Origin: an uncultured Eubacterium sp.
Lineage (GTDB): Bacteria > Bacillota > Clostridia > Lachnospirales > Lachnospiraceae
Length of the DNA: 20,496 nucleotides
Direction of reading: 5' to 3'
Assembly (NCBI GenBank): GCA_910584595.1
Contig: CAJUBQ010000084.1
Span: 1-20,496 of the forward strand
Shown here in pieces: positions 14,719 to 20,496 of the stretch. A program made the translations under genes and the position numbers. Position 1 is the stretch's first letter. Every line of letters begins with the position of its first letter. The notes beneath the pieces were generated by a model. That model had not been told where the DNA came from. It searched no databases and saw only the letters and a program-made list of their open reading frames with translations.

Positions 14719-15588
14719 ATGAAACGGATATTTTTAGACAGTCTGCGTTTACTGGATAAATGTAAAGAAGATAATATTGGCGCTTATGCGGCGCAAACGG
14801 CGTTTTTTATTATGATGTCGCTTGTGCCGCTGATCATGTTTTTTATCACGCTCATTCAGTATACGCCGATATCAGAAGCAATGCTGCTGCAGTGGGTGCA
14901 CCAGTATTTGCCGGATTATTTGGAGCCGATCATTATTACGATACTAGATGAAGTATTTTCCGAATCAACAGGTATTTTATCTACGACGGCAGTTGTTGCC
15001 ATTTGGTCTGCTTCGAAAGGACTCCATTACCTTTCTGACGGGCTGGATGAGGTAAACGGCGTGAAGGAAAAACGAAGCTGGCTGATTTTGCGGATGAAGG
15101 CGATTATTTATACGTTTAGCTTCCTTGTTGCGATTGTTATATTTTTGGTGCTGATTATTTTTGGACGGTCACTGGAAGAGCTTTTGATTTATTATTTACC
15201 AGTCATCGGAGGCGTAGTGTCGAAAATTTTGGATTTTCGAATACTGATTATTACACCGATTATGATTTTGATTGTGATGATGGCTTTTTATTCACTGCCT
15301 GACCGCAGGGAAGTGGTTGGACACAAAATCAATTTTCACAATCAGCTTCCGGGAGCAGCGCTTTGTACTGTCGTATGGTATTTGTTTTCGGTCGGAGTTT
15401 CGGTTTATGTAGGTTATTTTAACGGATTTTCTATGTATGGTTCTTTGACAACGATTGTACTTACGATGTTTTGGATTTATTTTTGTATGTATATTCTGCT
15501 GTTTTGTGCGGAACTGAATGCTTTTTATTATAAAGAGATTGAGCTTCGCTGGGAAAAGAGGCGTGAAAAGCGCAAAAGAACAAAATAG
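14719..15588 (+). CDS. YihY/BrkB-family inner-membrane protein
   Basis: A 289-aa polytopic membrane protein. Hydrophobic segments lie at about 25-47, 86-104, 127-149, 173-193, 208-230 and 241-266, the six-helix plan of the YihY/BrkB family. Family landmarks are the N-terminal GAYAAQTAFFIMMSLVPL (21-38), the PGAALCTVVWYL segment (211-222) and the final FWIYFCMYILLFCAELNA (251-268), followed by a strongly basic tail. The family was once called ribonuclease BN in error; its transport or envelope role is not settled. AAAGGGA precedes the ATG. It lies in the same direction as the SpoIID-like gene, 112 bases away, with a palindrome between, so co-transcription is uncertain. Confidence 0.88.
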   Translation: MKRIFLDSLRLLDKCKEDNIGAYAAQTAFFIMMSLVPLIMFFITLIQYTPISEAMLLQWVHQYLPDYLEPIIITILDEVFSESTGILSTTAVVAIWSASKGLHYLSDGLDEVNGVKEKRSWLILRMKAIIYTFSFLVAIVIFLVLIIFGRSLEELLIYYLPVIGGVVSKILDFRILIITPIMILIVMMAFYSLPDRREVVGHKINFHNQLPGAALCTVVWYLFSVGVSVYVGYFNGFSMYGSLTTIVLTMFWIYFCMYILLFCAELNAFYYKEIELRWEKRREKRKRTK

Positions 15589-15626
15589 ATGGAACAGCTG
15601 TTTGCCGGGATTGGATAACCGGTATG

Positions 15627-15650
15627 AAGAGGCGTCTTAGGACGCCTCTT
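15627..15650. terminator. Hairpin between the YihY-like and LysR genes
   Basis: A perfect 10-bp stem (AAGAGGCGTC 15627-15636, GACGCCTCTT 15641-15650) with a 4-base loop lies between two convergent genes. Neither side has a long U-tract (ATTA on the plus side), so termination may be inefficient. Confidence 0.65.
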
Positions 15651-15662
15651 ATTAGGAAGGGG

Positions 15663-16568
15663 TTAAGCTGTCCAGTAGCTTTTGGCAAGCCGGATAAACA
15701 CTTTGGCCGGTTCTGACAGATAATGTCCTTTGCGGTAAGCAATCGCGAGTTCCCAGACAGGCTTTTGCGGCAGGCTGAAATAGGCGATGCTTTCCTGTTC
15801 CAAAGCGTAAGTTTCGGGAATGAGCGTACATCCCATAGATTTTTTTACCATCGTATATAAGGTACGGTTACTGGCTGTTTCAAACAGGATATGCGGAAGA
15901 AATCCGGCGGTCTCAAATAAAGGATCAATGACGCCGCGCAGTGTAGAGCCTTTAAACATCAAAATAAAGGGGTCTTTTGCAAACAGTGACAGGTCAATGT
16001 CTGTGTAAGGGCTGTAAGGAGCGCCGGCACAGGCGGCAAGCGGATGGGTGCGCGGGACGCCAAGTAAAACAGGTTCTGTCTTAATATGAACAAACTCCAT
16101 GCCAGGCAGTTTGTCCTGATCGGTCAGCGTGACGAAGCCGATATCAAGATAATCCTGCATGAGCATGGTAAGCTGTTTTTTCACATGGATTTCTTCTGGT
16201 TCAATCGTGATAGCCGGAAATTGTGTATGAAAGTCTGTGTAAATATGTAATAACATCGTTGTGCCACGTTCCGGAGTTAATCCAATGCGCAAAGATCCGG
16301 TATTATTTTTTGCCAGGTCATGAATTCGTGCATAAGCTTCCCGTTTTTCTTCCAGTATGCGGCGTCCGTATGTCAGATAGATTTGTCCTGCCTGTGTCGG
16401 GCGCAGCTCATATTTGCTGCGGTGAAACAGCGGCACACCAAGTTCTTTTTCCAGTTTTAACAGCTGCTGGTTCAGGCCGGACTGTGAGATATACAGCTGT
16501 GCCGCGGCTTTCGTAATGCTTCCTTCATCTGCAATCTTTACGATATATTCAATCTGCCGAAGATCCAT
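15663..16568 (-). CDS. LysR-family transcriptional regulator
   Basis: A 301-aa regulator. Residues 1-60 are the LysR winged helix-turn-helix (IEYIVKIADEGSITKAAAQLYISQSGLNQQLLKLE in outline, then LGVPLFHRS and LRPTQAGQIYL); residues 90-295 form the two-lobed inducer-binding domain (SLRIGLTPERG, DIGFVTLTD, ACAGAPYSPYTDIDLS). GGGGGGA precedes the ATG. It is divergent from glucarate dehydratase with 244 bases between, the classic layout of a LysR protein controlling its neighbour, and the gap holds two T-N11-A palindromes. I infer that it responds to glucarate or a related acid sugar and regulates the dehydratase gene and itself. The ligand cannot be read from the sequence. Confidence 0.92.
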   Translation of the reverse strand: MDLRQIEYIVKIADEGSITKAAAQLYISQSGLNQQLLKLEKELGVPLFHRSKYELRPTQAGQIYLTYGRRILEEKREAYARIHDLAKNNTGSLRIGLTPERGTTMLLHIYTDFHTQFPAITIEPEEIHVKKQLTMLMQDYLDIGFVTLTDQDKLPGMEFVHIKTEPVLLGVPRTHPLAACAGAPYSPYTDIDLSLFAKDPFILMFKGSTLRGVIDPLFETAGFLPHILFETASNRTLYTMVKKSMGCTLIPETYALEQESIAYFSLPQKPVWELAIAYRKGHYLSEPAKVFIRLAKSYWTA

Positions 16569-16657
16569 AAATTATCCCCCCTGTTTGAAAGCTGTAAAAT
16601 TTGGCTTATTTTATAGAATATTGTACTCTGTTGAGTTTTATTGTGTTATATGACGGA

Positions 16658-16675
16658 ATTTCATGGATATGAAAT
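16658..16675. promoter_or_regulatory. Candidate LysR operator, distal
   Basis: A perfect 7-bp palindrome, ATTTCAT-GGAT-ATGAAAT, containing the LysR T-N11-A pattern (T16661, A16673). It lies about 105 bases upstream of the predicted glucarate dehydratase start and 90 bases before the LysR ATG, suitable for autoregulation. Confidence 0.5.
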
Positions 16676-16699
16676 GCTGTAGTATGTAATCTTTAACTA

Positions 16700-16712
16700 T
16701 AAGTTTTACTTA
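16700..16712. promoter_or_regulatory. Candidate LysR recognition site, proximal
   Basis: TAAGT-TTT-ACTTA is a 5-bp palindrome that is also T-N11-A. Its centre is about 65 bases upstream of the predicted start of the dehydratase transcript, the usual position of a LysR recognition site. Confidence 0.5.
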
Positions 16713-16735
16713 GTGAGTATACAAAAAATAGTAAT

Positions 16736-16764
16736 TTGACTAATTCTTCCTTTCTTTATACAAT
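16736..16764 (+). promoter_or_regulatory. Sigma-A promoter of glucarate dehydratase
   Basis: TTGACT (16736-16741) and TACAAT (16759-16764) with a 17-base spacer; start near 16771, leader about 42 bases. Confidence 0.7.
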
Positions 16765-16812
16765 AAATATATCAAAATTGCAAGAGAAAAATAATAAAGG
16801 GAGGATTTTAGA

Positions 16813-18138
16813 ATGCCAAAGATTACGAAAATGGAAGTGTATCCGGTAGCAGGAAAAGACAGTATGGAGCTGAATTTAAGTGGGGCACATGCGCCGTTTT
16901 TTACGAGGAACATTGTGATATTGTATGCAGATAACGGTGAAATGGGAATCGGTGAAGTTCCTGGAGGAGAAAAGATTACGAATGCCTTAAAGGAATGTGT
17001 TCCGATTGTAGAAGGCACAGACATTGCGCAGTACAAAAGTATGCTGTTAAAGGTGAAGGCACATCTGGATTCCAAAGGAGAGAACGATGTACGGGGAAAT
17101 CAGACGTTTGATTTGCGTACAGGTGTACATGTGGTTACAGCCATCGAAGCGCCGTGTCTGGATTTATTAGGAAAATATCTTGGCGTTCCGGTCTGCGAGC
17201 TGCTGGGCGATGGACAGCAGCGTGATAAAGTGCGGATGCTTGGGTATCTGTTTTTCGTTGGTGACCGCAAAAAAACAGATTTGCCGTATGATTCGGAGCT
17301 GGATTCTGATTGCGAATGGTATCGTCTGCGTAACGAAGAAGCGTTAGATGCGGAAACGATTGTGGCAATGGCGCGTGCGACGAAGGAAAAGTATGGATTT
17401 GCTGACTTTAAATTAAAGGGCGGTGTATTAAAAGGCGATGAAGAAATGAAAGTGATTCGTGCGATGAAGAAAGAGTTTCCAGATGCGCGGATTGACCTGG
17501 ATCCAAACGGTGGATGGCTTTTGGAAGAAGCTGTGGAATATGTCAAAGGAATGCAGGGGATTTTAACTTATTGCGAAGACCCATGCGGAGCGGAAGGTGT
17601 GTATTCCGGACGTGAAATTGTCAGTGAGTTTCGCAGAAGAACCGGATTTCCGACGGCCACGAATATGATCGCTACAGACTGGCGTGAAGTCGGCCATGCG
17701 TTGGAATCACAGGCAGTTGATATAATTTTGGCAGATCCGCATTTTTGGACGATGAGCGGATCGGTGCGCGTAGCGCAGATGTGTCATGATTTTGGATATA
17801 CCTGGGGTTCACATTCAAATAACCATTTTGATATCTCACTGGCGATGTTTACACAGGTCGGCGCTGCAGTCCCGGGAGAATACAATGCACTGGATACACA
17901 TTGGATCTGGCAGGAAGGCAGAGAACGGCTGACAAAGGAGCCGCTTAAGATCGTGGACGGATGTGTAGCAGTGCCGAATCGGCCGGGGCTTGGTGTGGAA
18001 GCAGATATGGAACAGATTTTAAAGGCGCATGAACTTTATAAGGAACGCTGTCTGGGCGGCAGAGACGATGCAGCAGGGATGCAGTATTTAATTCCGGGCT
18101 GGAAGTTTGATGCAAAAAAACCTTGTCTGGTGCGATAG
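16813..18138 (+). CDS. gudD: Glucarate dehydratase
   Basis: Enolase-superfamily enzyme that dehydrates D-glucarate (and L-idarate) to 5-keto-4-deoxyglucarate. The 441 aa match the usual length. The general base lysine is Lys202 in DFKLKGG, the metal ligands are Asp230 (DLDPNGGW), Glu255 (CEDPC) and Asn284 (ATNM), and the His334 of WGSHSNNHFDIS pairs with Asp308 (LADPHFW); these correspond to Lys207, Asp235, Glu260, Asn289, His339 and Asp313 of the E. coli enzyme. GGGAGG precedes the ATG. It is monocistronic: a promoter upstream and a strong terminator downstream. The aldolase, reductase and glucarate transporter that complete the pathway are not in the window. A paralogue of the GudX type is unlikely because all catalytic residues are present. 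Confidence 0.94.
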   Translation: MPKITKMEVYPVAGKDSMELNLSGAHAPFFTRNIVILYADNGEMGIGEVPGGEKITNALKECVPIVEGTDIAQYKSMLLKVKAHLDSKGENDVRGNQTFDLRTGVHVVTAIEAPCLDLLGKYLGVPVCELLGDGQQRDKVRMLGYLFFVGDRKKTDLPYDSELDSDCEWYRLRNEEALDAETIVAMARATKEKYGFADFKLKGGVLKGDEEMKVIRAMKKEFPDARIDLDPNGGWLLEEAVEYVKGMQGILTYCEDPCGAEGVYSGREIVSEFRRRTGFPTATNMIATDWREVGHALESQAVDIILADPHFWTMSGSVRVAQMCHDFGYTWGSHSNNHFDISLAMFTQVGAAVPGEYNALDTHWIWQEGRERLTKEPLKIVDGCVAVPNRPGLGVEADMEQILKAHELYKERCLGGRDDAAGMQYLIPGWKFDAKKPCLVR

Positions 18139-18194
18139 AAAAAAGTATTCAAGGGGCTATATATCAAATGTAAATAAAATTTAGGAAGGCAGCA

Positions 18195-18237
18195 GAAACC
18201 AGCCGGTTCAAAAGCAGAACCGGCTGGTTTCCTTTTT
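18195..18237 (+). terminator. Terminator of gudD
   Basis: A perfect 15-bp GC-rich stem (18195-18209 with 18217-18231), a 7-base loop and a following CTTTTT tract: a strong rho-independent terminator 57 bases after the stop codon. Confidence 0.92.
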
Positions 18238-18615
18238 CAAAAAATCAGTTTCAGGCGATGAGGAAGATTCGCTTTTATAAGAATGCAGACTTAAAACAGC
18301 TGTCGTATACGGCTAATCCCAAGGATATTTTAAAACGAACAAAACTGAAATATAAATGAACCTGTGTTTGGTACATACAGTCCTATGAATCAGAAAGGAT
18401 TGTGTAGTTGTGCAAAATAACAGTTTGAAATTAGCAATTTGCGCTTTGACTGGAAATTAATACAAATAATTGGTAAATAATGTTAGAAATTTGTCGAAAA
18501 TGCTCATATAAGGCTTGAAATTGGCCGATATATATTTGTAATAAACAGTTGATAAAAACAGGATGTATGCAGATTTTAAACATAAGAATACATAGAAATA
18601 AAGGAGAGCATTCGG
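18238..18615. other. Intergenic region between gudD and the SUKH-like gene
   Basis: No convincing gene. A 33-codon frame at 18258-18359 encodes a basic peptide (starting MRKIRFYKNADLKQL) but lacks a ribosome site and could be a remnant of an older gene. A possible promoter for the gene downstream is TTGAAA (18515-18520) with TGTAAT (18537-18542) and a 16-base spacer. Confidence 0.35.
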
Positions 18616-19272
18616 ATGAATTTTCTTGAAATGATAAAACAGTTGTATAACACAGAGCAATTATATGGATATGCAGAAGAAGACATTACAAAAGCCAAAG
18701 TTCTGTTTGGCGCATTGCCAAAAGCGCTGGAAGAATTTTGGAGCCAGGCTGGCGGCACGAAACAGCTTCATCAGGGACAGGATCATTGGATAGGGCCGCA
18801 GGATTTTCAGGAGCAGGCCTGGTTACAAAACAGTGATTATCTGATACTGTTAAATGAGAATCAGGGCTGTTGCCAGGCAGGTATTTTAAAAGCAGATTTA
18901 ACGAAGAACGACCCGCCAGTATATGTAACGATGGATCAAAAAAACTGGTCGGTATGTGCTTGCACTGTCACTGAGTTTTTGCAGGCTGCACTGGCTTATG
19001 AAGCGATATTTGCGTTTGCCTATCAGGCAGATGACTTTGTGCTCTGGCTCACGGAAGATGAACTGAAAGTGATTCAATCAAAGCTGGAAAGAAAGTCATA
19101 TGAGCTGCATGGATGGATTGAAATGGATATGAGTTTTTACAGCAACGCATATGACCATATGGTTGTCGTTATGGACTGCGGCGATCTGGAAGTTATTTAT
19201 GGTGCAGCCAGTGAAAAAGCGTATAAAAAGCTGATGGAAGTCATGGAGGGGCTTGGGGAAGCAGAAAGCTGA
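18616..19272 (+). CDS. SUKH/SMI1-KNR4-like protein
   Basis: A 218-aa soluble protein with the SUKH-type pattern: LPKALEEFWSQAGGT (34-48), YLILLNENQG (75-84), a GI strand, DPPVYV (99-104) and TVTEFLQAAL near 118-126. The ENQG and DPPVYV blocks are typical of SMI1/KNR4-like proteins, many of which are immunity proteins against polymorphic toxins; others are house-keeping adaptors. AAGGAGAG lies about 8 bases before the ATG. No toxin gene is seen next to it. Its 3' end overlaps that of the convergent 339-aa gene by 32 bases. Family assignment is fairly good; an immunity role is only inferred. Confidence 0.7.
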   Translation: MNFLEMIKQLYNTEQLYGYAEEDITKAKVLFGALPKALEEFWSQAGGTKQLHQGQDHWIGPQDFQEQAWLQNSDYLILLNENQGCCQAGILKADLTKNDPPVYVTMDQKNWSVCACTVTEFLQAALAYEAIFAFAYQADDFVLWLTEDELKVIQSKLERKSYELHGWIEMDMSFYSNAYDHMVVVMDCGDLEVIYGAASEKAYKKLMEVMEGLGEAES

Positions 19273-20260
19273 TTTCCATGTCTTCTCTGCGTTTTATAAA
19301 ATATACAATTCGCCATTGGATTTCTGATACGGGTTTAAAATGGAGAGAAGACAATGCCGTTCGCAGTTTTGGGTCAGTATTTTTTCCAGCCCAAAATACA
19401 GCGGACGCGCCATCTGCATGGCTGTATTTTTTCTGGATGCTTTTAGGTTCGTCACAATCGGAACAATCTTTGATATCTAATACGGTGCGGTCGGCGTTTG
19501 GTGATATATCGTAGGAAAGCAGTTGGCTGTATTCCGGATACAGGATCCCTTTTTTTCCAATTCCGGTAAAATCAGTCTGCATCGGTTCGCATCCGTGTAG
19601 TGTCAACGTATATTTCTGTCCGGTTACAGGATGAAAAGATGTGATTGTTTTGCCGCCGCATGGCCCATTAGTAGTAAAATGTTCTGCAGTAAGGGAGATC
19701 GGATGATCTTTCAGCTGCAAACATATTTTTTGAGGAAAAAGAATCGGTTTATCCCAATCATAAGAAATCCTTCCAAAATGCCAGCAGAAGCTCCGGTCGC
19801 AGTGATATGCATCCATAAGCTGTTCTGCTTCTTTTTCGTTTTTCCATATTTCATTTGCGCTTTGTTTCTGTAAAATGTCAGAGGGATACCATTGGAGACT
19901 GCTGCTGATACGGCGTGTGAGTGGTGTATGGTCAAGGCACATGTCTATGGCAAAATCTCCGTGGGCAGGATTTTCAGCCTGCATTTCGTCCAGAGCTTCC
20001 ATCGTGATTATGGTATTTTTCATATTGTTTGCAGATTCTGCGGTAGTTTGTCTGCGATGCCATTTTTTTAAAAATGCAGCCATAGCTTCTACGGAAATTT
20101 TTGCGCATATATCTAAAACTGCACCCGATTTTCCGAGATAAACGGCGGGGATATAGATTTCCTGCATTTCCCAGAAAAAAGTTTTTTGGATTGCAAGCGG
20201 CTTCAGTTTTTTTGCGTACCGGTCGTGTCCATAGAATGCGCTGTTATGGTATACGTTCAT
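19241..20260 (-). CDS. Unrecognised 339-aa cytosolic protein
   Basis: I do not recognise this protein. It has no signal peptide or membrane segment. It is rich in aromatic residues and in cysteine and histidine, with GPCGG (199-203), FHPVTGQKYTLTLHGCEP (209-226), and DCSDCDEP (265-272), a CxxC that could bind metal with the other cysteines (154, 159, 201, 224). AGGAGG 9 bases before the ATG supports the start. The last 32 bases lie over the end of the SUKH-like gene on the other strand, so the two may regulate each other by antisense transcription or collision. Codon use looks like that of its neighbours. Possible roles include an unknown enzyme or a partner of the SUKH-like protein; neither can be supported. 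Confidence 0.7.
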   Translation of the reverse strand: MNVYHNSAFYGHDRYAKKLKPLAIQKTFFWEMQEIYIPAVYLGKSGAVLDICAKISVEAMAAFLKKWHRRQTTAESANNMKNTIITMEALDEMQAENPAHGDFAIDMCLDHTPLTRRISSSLQWYPSDILQKQSANEIWKNEKEAEQLMDAYHCDRSFCWHFGRISYDWDKPILFPQKICLQLKDHPISLTAEHFTTNGPCGGKTITSFHPVTGQKYTLTLHGCEPMQTDFTGIGKKGILYPEYSQLLSYDISPNADRTVLDIKDCSDCDEPKSIQKKYSHADGASAVFWAGKNTDPKLRTALSSLHFKPVSEIQWRIVYFIKRREDMEISFLLPQAPP

Positions 20261-20284
20261 TTTAGGGAACCTCCTATCAGGAAA

Positions 20285-20401
20285 GAGTATAATAAATATT
20301 CGTTATACTCACGAGCGATAAACTTTAGGAACTGTATGTAAATAACATGGAAACGCTCGTGAGTCTGGATAATTGGCAAAGTTTAGTGATTGTGAGTATA
20401 A
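20285..20401. repeat. Nested, competing inverted repeats upstream of the 339-aa gene
   Basis: GAGTATAA (20285-20292) can pair with TTATACTC (20303-20310). The longer TTATACTCAC (20303-20312) can instead pair with GTGAGTATAA (20392-20401). CTCACGAGCG (20308-20317) can pair with CGCTCGTGAG (20354-20363). The three pairings share bases, so only one or some can form at a time. The loop of the last contains the half copy of palindrome family B. Confidence 0.75.
20325..20350. repeat. Half copy of palindromic element family B
   Basis: AGGAACTGTATGTAAATAAC closely follows one arm of the element at 14644-14700 read in reverse (AGGAACTGTAAAGAAATAAC), including bases inside the arm. The opposite arm is missing. 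Confidence 0.55.
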
Positions 20402-20444
20402 GGCTATTATATCTGTATTTTTGAAAAAAGTAAATCGTTAAGCT

Positions 20445-20496
20445 AGAGCGTGTTTGAAAAATCATTCCCGCGATCTGCACTCCCCACTATGCGGAG
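20445..20496. repeat. Palindromic MITE-like element, family A, copy 3 (cut by the window end)
   Basis: Begins with the family A arm AGAGCGTGTTTGAAAAAT, then CATTCCCGC, which matches the reverse complement of copy 1. After that the interior diverges (TGCACTCCCCACTATGCGG). The second arm would lie past the right edge. Confidence 0.8.

Overview
The window reads as a chromosomal segment of a low-to-moderate G+C, spore-forming, anaerobic Bacillota, most likely a Lachnospiraceae-type gut Clostridium. This rests on AGGAGG ribosome sites throughout, a long SpoIID/LytB-domain protein, an ATP-type PEP carboxykinase, a ChvE-like multi-sugar lipoprotein, the short-form leuC/leuD pair and a Firmicutes-type 6S RNA. 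No rRNA, tRNA, CRISPR array, prophage or transposase gene is visible.

Layout. 1-1418: a solitary sugar-binding lipoprotein. 1452-1524: a 73-bp palindromic element. 1589-3358: leuCD, ending in a terminator shared with a convergent minus-strand gene (3438-4271) for a protein with two AP2-like DNA-binding modules around a decayed HNH-like core. That gene and thrC (4434-5921) are divergent, and their predicted promoters overlap at the -35 boxes. 6055-7333: a minus-strand pair, a stand-alone CheY-like receiver followed by a protein with four exact 29-residue MshEN-like repeats fused to a CheX-like domain. 7526-7870: a small three-helix membrane protein whose stop codon lies inside a second copy of the palindromic element. 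7998-9374 (-): citrate synthase, divergent from pckA (9664-11370). 11446-11640: 6S RNA with a near-consensus promoter. 11641-12470: AT-rich intergenic DNA with an 18-bp tandem array, an orphan terminator and a possible leader peptide. 12471-15588: the SpoIID/LytB-domain protein and a YihY/BrkB membrane protein, separated by a second type of palindrome. 15663-18138: a LysR regulator divergent from glucarate dehydratase, with two candidate T-N11-A operators between them. 18616-20260: a SUKH/SMI1-like protein and an unrecognised 339-aa protein, convergent with overlapping 3' ends. 20285-20496: nested competing inverted repeats, a half copy of the second palindrome and a truncated third copy of the first.

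Functionally the genes cover central carbon and amino-acid metabolism (citrate synthase, PEP carboxykinase, leucine and threonine synthesis), sugar and glucarate use, and growth-state control (6S RNA, SpoIID-like protein). The two least ordinary protein systems are the four-repeat MshEN-CheX/CheY pair, which suggests a nucleotide-sensing receiver phosphatase, and the AP2-HNH-like-AP2 protein, which looks like a homing-endonuclease-derived regulator. All functions are read from sequence motifs without database searches.
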